Shown here piece after piece: positions 1 to 6,480 of a DNA stretch of 11,826 bases. Source of the stretch: Bacillota bacterium (lineage in GTDB: Bacteria; Bacillota; Desulfotomaculia; Desulfotomaculales; JAJYZD01); NCBI GenBank assembly GCA_021800315.1, contig JAJYZD010000103.1, positions 1 to 11,826 on the forward strand, written 5' to 3'. The position numbers and the translations under genes were made by a program. Numbering within the stretch: the stretch's first letter is position 1; each line of letters starts with the position of its first letter. Below the pieces are notes generated by a model. The model saw only the letters and a program-made list of their open reading frames with translations. It had not been told where the DNA came from and did no database searches.

Positions 1-246
1 GACGTGTAAGCGTCCTGCCTTATGCCATTCCGCTAAGGCTCCCTCCTTCTGCGTAATTAGTGCCTATGCTAAGGTTTGCTTACGTTGCTAGGAACGGTTA
101 AAGGTATACCATGAGCTCTGGCACCATGACCGCCCCCAAGAATGTCAACAGATCCAAACCGAGGATGAGCATGGCACCCCTAACCCGGGGGCCTTTGCTT
201 TGCAGCCGCCACGACATAACTTCATGACCGAAGGAGGAGTACACAA
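1..246. other. Left-edge region without a recognised gene
   Basis: No recognisable protein is seen on either strand here. It holds a possible terminator-like hairpin at 173-193 and the strong ribosome binding site of the next gene (AAGGAGG, 231-237). A 38-codon ORF at 111-227 has an AAAGG at a good distance, but it runs through the hairpin and resembles nothing I know. The stretch probably belongs to the integrated element whose integrase follows. Confidence 0.4.
173..203 (+). terminator. Possible terminator or attenuator hairpin
   Basis: GGC (173-175) and CCCC (177-180) pair with GGGG (187-190) and GCC (191-193), with one bulged A and a TAACCC loop. A broken T-rich tract (TTTGCTTT) follows. 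It lies about 50 bp before the excisionase-like gene, so it could end a transcript from the left or attenuate read-through. The T-tract is interrupted, so this is tentative. Confidence 0.3.
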
Positions 247-429
247 ATGGACGTTCAGAATTTGCCCGAAATCCTCACCGTTCCGGACATAGCTAAGCGC
301 CTCAAGATCAGCCGTCAAATGGTCTACAAATTGATCAACGACGGCCAGTTGCACTGTTACCGTGTTGGCGTGGCTATCCGGGTCAGCCGGGACCATTTCC
401 TCGCCTATCTGAGCCGGGTGGCCAGCTGA
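247..429 (+). CDS. Excisionase-family HTH DNA-binding protein
   Basis: A 60-residue protein that looks like a complete single-domain excisionase/MerR-like HTH (HTH_17 type). The core from about residue 9 to 45 contains LTVPDIAKRLKIS (first helix and turn), RQMVYKLINDGQL (recognition helix) and a GVAIRVSRDHF wing, the usual pattern in small Xis proteins of mobile elements. Such proteins bind near attachment sites and steer the integrase toward excision. The start is well supported: AAGGAGG ends nine bases before the ATG. It lies 109 bp upstream of the integrase on the same strand, the normal xis-int order. It could instead be a small regulator of the element. Its specific DNA target cannot be read from the sequence. 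Confidence 0.8.
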   Translation: MDVQNLPEILTVPDIAKRLKISRQMVYKLINDGQLHCYRVGVAIRVSRDHFLAYLSRVAS

Positions 430-473
430 CCCCCCACCCGGCCTATACGTTCCACCTGTTACCACCCAACCCA

Positions 474-502
474 TTCACTTTGACCGGGAGGCACGGTATA
501 AT
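474..502 (+). promoter_or_regulatory. Integrase promoter
   Basis: A perfect -10 box TATAAT (497-502) lies 17 bp after TTCACT (474-479, 4 of 6 matches to TTGACA). Transcription would begin near 509, giving a leader of about 30 nt before the integrase ATG at 539. The -10 box sits at the centre of the inverted repeat at 482-522, so repressor binding or cruciform formation would directly affect it. Confidence 0.5.
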
Positions 503-522
503 GTTACCGTGCCTCTCTGGTC
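482..522. repeat. Palindrome enclosing the integrase -10 box
   Basis: An 11-bp perfect inverted repeat (GAGGCACGGTA at 488-498, TACCGTGCCTC at 505-515) has a 6-bp centre. It is extended by an outer GACC/GGTC pair (482-485, 519-522) across a small internal mismatch. It lies just before the integrase ribosome binding site AAAGGAGG (526-533). It could be an operator for an element-encoded repressor or the excisionase, or an RNA hairpin in the leader. Confidence 0.75.
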
Positions 523-538
523 AAGAAAGGAGGAAAGC

Positions 539-1678
539 ATGAAAGGGGCACATTAGAGAGCGCGGTAAGAATTCTTGGGAGGTTGCTGTTTACCTCGGCA
601 GGAAGGACGAGAACGGTAAGTACGAACGGGTGTATGACACTATCCATGGTACGAAGCGGGACGCGGAAGCAGCACTTGCGGAAATGCTGGTAGCAGCCAA
701 CAATAACTCCCTGATCAAACCTAAGGCAGGCCTGACGTTTGCGGCCTATCTGCTCAGGTGGATTGAGGATTACGGGAAGGCCAACTGGCGGAACTCCACC
801 TTGAGGGGAAACCGGGGAATTATCGAGAACCACATTATTCCCGTTGTCGGAAACGTCTTGCTTACAAAACTGCAGCCGATCCACCTACAGAACTACCTGG
901 GATCCAAGTTGAAGGATGGCTTGTCGAGAACCTATGTTTTACTTCACCACCGGATCATCAAGGAAGCCCTGAAGCATGCCGTGGAATGGGAGTTGGTCAG
1001 CCGTAACGTGGCTCAGGCTGTTAAGCCGCCGAAGAAGGGTGAGTACGAGGCGGAGACCTTGAACGCTAAAGACGCCCTTACCTTGTTGGAGAAAGCCAAG
1101 AACACTTTACTGTACATCCCCATCCTCCTGGCTATCGCCAAGTGCATGAGGCGGGGCGAGATTCTGGCCCTCCACTGGCGGGAGATTGACCTGAAGCGCG
1201 GAGTCCTATCCATAATAAGTATAACCTGTATCGTCGTGATGACGGGGAACTGGTTTTCGGTAAGCCCAAGACCAGGAAGAGTCAGCGGACGCTCAAGCTG
1301 CCCGGTCATGTCATCCAGGCGCTTCAAAAGTACAAGGCCAAGCAGAATGAGGAGCGGCTGAAGATGGGGAAGGCTTATCAGAACAATGACCTGGTGGTTT
1401 GTTGGCCGAACGGCACGCCGATTAATCCGGAGACGTTCTCAAAGAAATTTGGAGACTTCCTCAAGACCACCGGGTTGCCCCACGTCAGGTTCCACGATCT
1501 TCGCCATTCGGGAGCTACCTTGCTCCTGGAGAACGGCGCGGACCTGAAGGCGGTCAGCGAAGAACTTGGGCACTACGACCCCGGGTTCACGGCCAGGACG
1601 TACGTTCACGTCACCAGCAAGATGCAGGATCACCTGTCGGAGATCATGGACGACCTGCTTGCCGGTAAGGGCAGATAA
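539..1678 (+). pseudogene. Tyrosine recombinase (integrase), two frameshifts
   Basis: This is a phage/ICE-type tyrosine integrase. The reconstructed protein has an N-terminal arm-binding region, a core-binding SAM-like domain (about 720-1020) and a catalytic domain. Catalytic signatures are MRRGE (first Arg, near 1147), HDLRH (near 1494), LGH (near 1567) and the Tyr in RTYVHV (near 1597). The ATG at 539 follows AAAGGAGG at good spacing but hits a stop after five codons. The body reads one base later from 549 (HIRERGKN...), so one base is extra in the AAAGGGG run. The second break lies near 1203-1217, where the frame shifts by -1 between VLSI and KYNLYRR. With both repaired the length (about 380 aa) is normal. 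No start codon precedes 630 in the body frame. It may be a decayed gene or carry sequencing errors. Its 3' end faces the tRNA-Lys 3' end about 90 bp away, the usual layout at an element junction. Confidence 0.85.
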
Positions 1679-1706
1679 AAAAACTGCCGCTAAGTTAGCG
1701 GCAATT
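1677..1706 (-). terminator. Terminator of the tRNA operon (possibly bidirectional)
   Basis: TGCCGCTA (1685-1692) and TAGCGGCA (1696-1703) form a perfect 8-bp stem with a 3-base loop. On the minus strand the stem is followed by an unbroken run of seven T (plus-strand A at 1677-1683), a strong intrinsic terminator for the leftward tRNA transcript. On the plus strand it follows the integrase stop and has only a short ATTT tract, so it may also weakly end the integrase transcript. Confidence 0.75.
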
Positions 1707-1740
1707 TCACGGCAATTCTTGGTTGGAAATTTCTTGGAAC
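1700..1740. repeat. Short direct repeats between integrase and tRNA
   Basis: GGCAATT occurs at 1700-1706 and 1711-1717, and TTCTTGG at 1716-1722 and 1731-1737. Closely spaced short direct repeats beside an attachment site are typical of integrase arm-type sites, but these are only 7 bp and could be chance. Confidence 0.3.
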
Positions 1741-1768
1741 CATGAAAACCTTAATATTACTGGGTTTA

Positions 1769-1844
1769 TGGTGGGCCATGAGGGAATCGAACCCCCAACC
1801 TGACGATTAAGAGTCGCCTGCTCTACCAGTTGAGCTAATGGCCC
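1769..1844 (-). tRNA. tRNA-Lys (CTT)
   Basis: This is a full 76-nt cloverleaf with encoded CCA. The acceptor GGGCCAT pairs with ATGGCCC, the D stem is GCTC/GAGC, the anticodon loop CTCTTAA gives anticodon CTT, and the T-arm is GGGGGTTCGATTCCCTC. It is last in a three-tRNA leftward operon. Its 3' end faces the integrase, so it is the probable attachment site of the element. The gene is intact, as expected when the element's own att copy restores the 3' end. Confidence 0.95.
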
Positions 1845-1875
1845 GTATGAAGGAGAACCGACCCGGATGGGTATT

Positions 1876-1960
1876 TGGTGGAGGGGGTAGGATTCGAACC
1901 TACGAAGGCGTCGCCGGCAGATTTACAGTCTGCTCCCTTTAACCACTCGGGAACCCCTCC
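1876..1960 (-). tRNA. tRNA-Tyr (GTA)
   Basis: An 85-nt class II tRNA with encoded CCA. The acceptor GGAGGGG pairs with CCCCTCC. The anticodon loop within CAGACTGTAAATCTG gives GTA, and a long variable arm follows, as in bacterial tRNA-Tyr. The T-arm holds GTTCGAATC. It is the middle gene of the Pro-Tyr-Lys operon. Confidence 0.95.
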
Positions 1961-1991
1961 ACGAGAACGGCTTCTGCAAGCCGAAGGAGTC

Positions 1992-2070
1992 TGGTCGGGA
2001 TGGGGGGATTCGAACCCCCGCCCTCTTGCTCCCAAGGCAAGCGCGCTAGGCCAAACTGCGCCACATCCCG
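1992..2070 (-). tRNA. tRNA-Pro (TGG)
   Basis: A 79-nt cloverleaf with encoded CCA. The acceptor CGGGATG pairs with CATCCCG, the D stem is GCGC/GCGC with a somewhat long D loop, the anticodon stem is CTTGC/GCAAG around loop CTTGGGA (anticodon TGG), and the T-arm is GGGGGTTCGAATCCCCC. It is the first gene of the operon, about 20 bp after the predicted transcription start. Confidence 0.95.
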
Positions 2071-2093
2071 GGCTCGTGCTCTCGACGTATGCT

Positions 2094-2122
2094 ATTATAA
2101 CCCCTGCGGAGGCCCACGTCAA
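2094..2122 (-). promoter_or_regulatory. Promoter of the tRNA operon
   Basis: Read on the minus strand, the -35 box is TTGACG (2122-2117), followed by exactly 17 bp and a perfect -10 box TATAAT (2099-2094). This near-consensus housekeeping promoter would start transcription near 2087, just ahead of tRNA-Pro. It lies about 30 bp downstream of the helicase stop codon, so the tRNAs have their own promoter. Confidence 0.85.
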
Positions 2123-2149
2123 CCCGCCGGCGCAATATTGGCCGGAAAA

Positions 2150-4614
2150 TCAGGGCATCACCAATGCCACTTCCTCCTGCCAGATGATTTCGTGCGCGGT
2201 AAACAGGACGTCCCTGGCCTGCTCGACCACTGCGGCCGTGCTGCGCAGGACCTCGGCCGCCCGCCGGGTCAGCATGACCAGGTCGCCCGGCGCCATGTTG
2301 CCGGCGGCGCCGGCGTGGAGTATATCCCCTGAGCAGGCGAAGACCCGGACGGCTTCGGCGTCTTCCTCGTTGAACAGGACGTCGGTGGGAGGAAACCCGG
2401 CCGCCAGGAGGTTTTTCCTAGCCTCCCTGACCACCTGCCAGTAGGGGTCCTTCAGTTTGAAGCGCTCGTCGCGCTCGCACAGGCAACCGGCGCTCACGCC
2501 GGCCAGCCGGGCCGGATCGATGTCCGTGCCGGCGACCTCCAGCACCTCGGCCAGCAGAACGCTGGCCGGACCCGCGGCCAGGGCCACCGTCCCCTTGGGC
2601 GAAAGACGCCCTTCGTGGATGAAGCCCCCCTGGATCAGAGGCTTCTTGATGGCCTCGTACTGACTGAGCAGGGCCTCCACCGAGTAAGGAAAATCAAGGA
2701 AGCGTCTCTCCAGGCCCTGGCACTGGTGGAGGAGTTCTTCGGCTTCATGCCGGACGGGGCACCTTTTGTTCTTCGGATCGTAAAAGGAGCACTCGCAGAC
2801 TTCCATCCGCTCGCGCAGGGATTCCTCCAGTTCGGCCAGAAGGGCCGTGTTCTCCTCGATGCGCCGGGCGTGCTTGCGCCTCTTTTGCTTGTGCCTTACG
2901 GAGGTCAGGGCCCCCTCGGAAACCCGGATCTCCTCTTTCAACTGCTTTACTTTCTTGTTAAGCTCGAAATGGGAAACCGGGCAGAGAACATCGCCCTGGT
3001 CCAGGAAACGGCATGTTTCACCGAGCTTCCGGGTCTTTTCCTTCAGCTTGTCTATCTGGGCGGTCAGTTTGGCGCAGTAACCCCGGTTCTTGTACACGGC
3101 GAAGCTTAAGTCCAGGTACTTGCGCACATCCTCGGAGTTGTCCTCGAAGCGGTCGATCAGCCGCAATACCGTAAGCGGCGTCATTTCGGTGCGGGCCGCC
3201 ACCTGCTCGGGATTGTGCGGTACGGTGACGAAGACGTCGTCCGGATAGTCCGGATCGACGGGAACGTAGGCGTAACCGATGCGGTCGATGCCGCGGCGGC
3301 CGGCCCGCCCGCTTATCTGCAGGACCTCCCGGTTGGTCAGGGGACGGAAGCTGTAGTCGTCCCGCTTGGTCGTGGAGCCGAAAACCACCGTCCGGGCTGG
3401 GAAGTTCACCCCCAGAGCGAAAGTTTCCGTGCAGAAGACGAACGGCAGGTAGCCGGTTTCAAACAACTCTTCGACCAAGTGCTTGGCGGTGGGCAGAAGG
3501 CCGGCGTGGTGGAACCCGATGCCGGCCGGCAGGCAATCCATCAGGACCCTGTGCATTTTCCGGATGCGCTCGGGCAGCTCAAGGGCCCGGACGCGGACAT
3601 AATACGCTTCTTCCTCGCCCAGCAGGGAAAAACTGTTGGCCATGGCCAGGGCCGCTTTCTCGACCCCGTTGCGGCTGAACACGAAAAAGAGGGCCGGATA
3701 CCGATTCGTCCGGACCAGGTGCTCCACCACGGGGCGGAAATCCATCATCCCAATACGCGCTTACCCCTTTCGCCAAGGCTTCCTGGATGCCGGAGACCGC
3801 GAAGTCATCCCTGGTAAGGGGTAGGCTCCCGGTAAGTGTAGCGGACGCCGTAAGGGCCGCGCCGGGCACGGCCCTTCTTCAACCCCTCCACGGCCGACCG
3901 GGCCGTCTTTTCCGTCAGGGCCCGGTTGTCGACGAACCAGCGCCAGGACAGGGGAACGGGCCTGCTTTTCTCTATTATAACCGCCACCTCCCGGCGGCGC
4001 ACTTCCTTGATCCAGCCGGCGATCTCCCGGTAATTGGGCACCGTCGCCGAAAGGCAGACGATGCAAACGTTTTCGGGCGCGAAGATGATGGTATCCTCCC
4101 AGGCCGCGCCGCGGTCGGAGTCCATGAGGTGGAACTCGTCCAGCACGACCCACCGCACGTGGCCCATGTTCTCCAACTTGCTCATACATTTGTTGCGCAG
4201 GATTTCGGTGGTGAGAATGATGACCTGGGCGGTGGGATTCAGGGAGAGGTCGCCGGTGATGAGACCGACCCTTTCCTCCCCGAACTGCTTGACGAACTCC
4301 CGGTATTTCTGGTTGGAAAGGGCCTTGATGGGGGAAGCGAACATCAGGCCTTCACCCTGTTCGAGCACCCGGACGGCCAACTGCTCGGCCACCCAGGTCT
4401 TCCCCGCCCCGGTGGGTGCCACCACGAGGACATTCTCGCCCCGGCAGGCGGCCTCCAGGGCCCGGACCTGGAACTGATCCGGTTCTATGGCCTGGGTTTT
4501 GCGAACCGGCCGCACCTCCGCCTTCAGGGACGAGCGACCCATCTTCTCCGCCGGACCTTTCTCTTTGGCTTGGGGTTTCTCCGTCGCGCTGCCCGGTTCC
4601 GGACCGAATTTCAA
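2150..4614 (-). pseudogene. Ski2/HelY-like DExH-box helicase, two frameshifts
   Basis: This is a superfamily 2 helicase of the Ski2/Mtr4/HelY kind, which unwinds RNA (or DNA) using ATP. The first part (to 3805) has APTGAGKT (Walker A, near residue 70), SPIKALSNQKY, GDLSLNP, DEFH and SAT (near 192). The second part (from 3748) has LFFVFSR, GFHHAGLLP, FALGVNFPAR and QISGRAGRRGID, then a charged coiled-coil, arch-like region with Cys clusters, and a C-terminal domain like DSHCT. The frame is broken twice: at the GGG run 3811-3809 (premature TGA) and at the GGG run 3751-3749. Removing one G at each site joins the parts through PYQDDFAVSGIQEALAKG and gives about 820 aa, normal for HelY-like proteins. 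The start is probably TTG at 4614, with AGAGGTGG six bases upstream. The GTG at 4623 lies on top of that ribosome binding site. The ends are otherwise intact, so either recent decay or sequencing error is possible. Confidence 0.85.
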
Positions 4615-4668
4615 ACAGGCCACCTCTTGCGCGTAATAAGTCCGGTGTATGGTTGGCTGCCCCAGACC

Positions 4669-4697
4669 ATCTTATATCTTCCGCCGGGCCGTGTCAA
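4669..4697 (-). promoter_or_regulatory. Promoter of the helicase gene
   Basis: On the minus strand TTGACA (4697-4692) is followed after 17 bp by TAAGAT (4674-4669); TATAAG at 15 bp spacing is the alternative -10. The -35 box overlaps the stop codon of the small upstream gene (4696-4694). Transcription would start about 40-50 bp before the helicase start codon. Confidence 0.55.
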
Positions 4698-4900
4698 TCC
4701 GCGGTGACAAAGGTCACCCCGTAGTCGTCCGCGGCCGAATTCAGCATGGTCCGGGCGCCGTCGTACCGGACGCCCAGGCACGTATTGGTCGAATCGGCGA
4801 TTATCACACCGCCCCGGTCGCAGGCGATGGTGTGGTAACCGGTCTGCCGGTAGATCAGGTCGACGATTTTGGCGGCCATTTCCGCCTTGAATTCCGGCAT
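4694..4900 (-). CDS. Small sensory-domain-like protein, 5' end displaced by insertion
   Basis: A 68-residue soluble protein. The pattern AAKIVDLIYRQTGYHTIACD, then GGVIIADSTNT and GVRYDGARTML, resembles the first half of sugar-diacid recognition (CdaR N-terminal) sensor domains, but it is about half the usual domain length and has no output domain. A role in sensing a hydroxyacid or diacid for the lactate locus is inference. The present ATG (4900) lies in the terminal repeat of a 194-bp inserted element and has no ribosome binding site. The original start was very likely the ATG at 5099-5097, nine bases after AAGGGGGT, giving MEFKAEMAAK. That ATG now reads into the element and stops after ten codons. 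The gene may therefore be poorly expressed or dead. Confidence 0.55.
   Translation of the reverse strand: MPEFKAEMAAKIVDLIYRQTGYHTIACDRGGVIIADSTNTCLGVRYDGARTMLNSAADDYGVTFVTAD
4888..4895. repeat. Target-site duplication, left copy
   Basis: The plus-strand sequence TGAATTCC is identical to 5090-5097. The two 8-bp copies abut the perfect 11-bp inverted ends of the enclosed 194-bp element, as expected for a transposition target duplication. Confidence 0.75.
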
Positions 4901-5089
4901 GTCTCATTGGGGCGCAAAAATTAGTTGACACGTCTGCGCATGTCAGATCGCGACCTCAGCCTGGAGGGGTTCCACCCCTTCCCGAACTTTCGGGACTTCC
5001 TTATTTGGCACCACCTGAACAGGCCTCCGGCCTGGTGGGTCCATCCGCTCTCGCTGGCCGGGCCCGTCAACATATTTCTGAGACATGCC
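4896..5089. mobile_element. MITE-like 194-bp insertion
   Basis: The left end GGCATGTCTCA (4896-4906) and right end TGAGACATGCC (5079-5089) are perfect 11-bp terminal inverted repeats. Both are flanked by the 8-bp direct repeat TGAATTCC. A GTTGAC motif recurs inward of both ends (4924-4929, and its complement at 5066-5071). The interior has no transposase but has three hairpins, at 4965-4979, 4980-4995 and 5011-5038. The size, ends and lack of transposase fit a miniature inverted-repeat element or solo IS derivative, moved in trans. Ends beginning GG with 8-bp duplications occur in families such as IS256 and ISL3, but I cannot assign one. It interrupts the small gene after larA immediately behind its original start codon. 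Confidence 0.75.
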
Positions 5090-5097
5090 TGAATTCC
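5090..5097. repeat. Target-site duplication, right copy
   Basis: TGAATTCC, identical to 4888-4895. Its last C is the complement of the G in the original ATG of the interrupted small gene (5099-5097). The first two bases after the ATG belong to the GAATTC core kept by both copies. Confidence 0.75.
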
Positions 5098-5140
5098 ATC
5101 GCAATTTTACCCCCTTCGCGGGCGGCTGACCCGGAGGTCC

Positions 5141-6418
5141 CTACTTGACCACCACCGCGACCCCGTCCGGGATGACCGTTATGGAAGCCTCAGGCCCCTT
5201 GAGCCGGTCGGCCATGGCCAAAGCCTCGCCGAAGGTTCCGGCGTGGATCATCTTCATGCCGGTGATCAGGGCCGGATCGCATTGATCCGTGACCACGATG
5301 ACCTGGTGCTTCATCAGGATTCGGGCCAGAATTTGCGATTCCCACTGGTCGGCCACGGTGTTCTCCTGGGCGGTGGCCATGATCCTGTCCATCACCTGAC
5401 CGGCGTCGGCGGCCTCCAGGAAGGTGCGGTGGAAGCTCTCACCCCCGTGCCCGTCGTTGCATGCGGCCACGATGATTATGACCGCGTTCTCCCGGGCGGA
5501 GGCCTCGGCGGCGGTCATGCCCTTGACCGACTGGTAAATATTCTGGTCCAAAGGGTAGCCGCCGTTGGTGGTCACGACGATATCGGCCGGCACGGCCGGG
5601 ACGCGCGCCAGACTGTCCACGAAACGGCATCCCGTCTCGTGGGCCAGGACCGGGTCCCCGGCAAAGGCGTTGATCACTTCCTTTTCGGCGTTTATGACTA
5701 CGTTGAGGATGAAGGCCAGGCCGGAGCGCCGGGCCGCCTCGACCATGTCCAGATGCATGGGGTTGCCTTCGATCACGCCGGTGCGGGACAGTTCACTGGC
5801 GATAAACTGCGAACAATGGTTGGCCAGTACCGTCTTTTCTCCAGCCACCCCGGGCAGGACGCTTTTCCGTCCGCCCGAATAACCGGCGAAAAAGTGGGGC
5901 TCGATGAACCCTTCCGCCACCAGGAGATCGGCCTCCACGGCCAGGCGGTTCAGCCACAGTTCGGCCCCCGAAGGCAGAATGCCCAACTGGACCAGGGAGT
6001 CCCGGTCCCGGCAGTCGTGGTTGACGATGTTCTCTTCCCCGACGATCTGTTCCCCGAACTTCAAGGCCATCTCTTCCCGGGTGGTGGGACGGTGAAAGGC
6101 CGTGGCGATCAGGATGGTGACCTCCGCCCCGGGGTTTTTGGCCCGTAGCCGGGAAAGAAGAATGGGGAGGGTGACCCGGCTGGGCACCGGACGGGTGTGG
6201 TCGCTGGTTATGACCACGATGCGGCGTTTGCCTTCGGCCAGGTCCTCCAACCGGGGTGAGCCGATCGCGTTGTCCAGGGCGAAGTTCACCGACTCCGACT
6301 GTCCCCTGGCCGGCGCATAACTGTGGGCCCGCGATTCCAGCACCCCGGCCAGCCGGGAGTGCGGCACCCTGACGGTCATATGGCCCCTGCCGTACGGCAG
6401 GCGAAACTCCCTTTCCAT
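5141..6418 (-). CDS. larA: Nickel-dependent lactate racemase family protein LarA
   Basis: A 425-residue cytoplasmic enzyme of the LarA (DUF2088) family, which interconverts L- and D-lactate or related 2-hydroxyacids by hydride transfer to a nickel-pincer nucleotide. The key residues known from Lactiplantibacillus LarA are all present, shifted by one: SDHTRP (Asp73, Arg76), AFHRPT (His109), EPHFFAG (His175), GGRKSVLPG (Lys185, the cofactor-linking lysine), ANHCSQ (His201, nickel ligand) and QSVKG (Gln296, Lys299). Length matches the family. The ATG follows AAGGGAGG at good spacing. It lies 62 bp after glcF on the same strand, so it is probably co-transcribed with glcD-glcF and would supply the D-isomer to them. 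The cofactor genes larB, larC and larE are not in the window. LarA homologues differ in substrate, so another 2-hydroxyacid is possible. Confidence 0.92.
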   Translation of the reverse strand: MEREFRLPYGRGHMTVRVPHSRLAGVLESRAHSYAPARGQSESVNFALDNAIGSPRLEDLAEGKRRIVVITSDHTRPVPSRVTLPILLSRLRAKNPGAEVTILIATAFHRPTTREEMALKFGEQIVGEENIVNHDCRDRDSLVQLGILPSGAELWLNRLAVEADLLVAEGFIEPHFFAGYSGGRKSVLPGVAGEKTVLANHCSQFIASELSRTGVIEGNPMHLDMVEAARRSGLAFILNVVINAEKEVINAFAGDPVLAHETGCRFVDSLARVPAVPADIVVTTNGGYPLDQNIYQSVKGMTAAEASARENAVIIIVAACNDGHGGESFHRTFLEAADAGQVMDRIMATAQENTVADQWESQILARILMKHQVIVVTDQCDPALITGMKMIHAGTFGEALAMADRLKGPEASITVIPDGVAVVVK

Positions 6419-6480
6419 TTAAAAAAGCCTCCCTTAAAACTCGTTCCACAAACAAGCAGGCCAAGGACGGGGAAAATCGG

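Noticed and set aside
111..227. 38-codon ORF before the excisionase-like gene with AAAGG at suitable spacing
   Set aside because: There is no recognisable protein pattern, and it runs through a terminator-like hairpin at 173-193. It is too short to support without comparison.
1..1768. Second copy of the tRNA-Lys 3' end (left attachment site)
   Set aside because: No matching stretch was found by eye. The other end must lie outside the window if the element model is right.
1875..2444. Plus-strand open frame across the tRNA genes
   Set aside because: It covers the antisense of tRNA-Tyr and tRNA-Pro and the end of the helicase, and has no protein-like features.
4896..5140. Riboswitch after or around larA, suggested by tandem hairpins
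   Set aside because: I could not match any known class, including nickel/cobalt types. The hairpins lie inside the inserted element, which explains them better.
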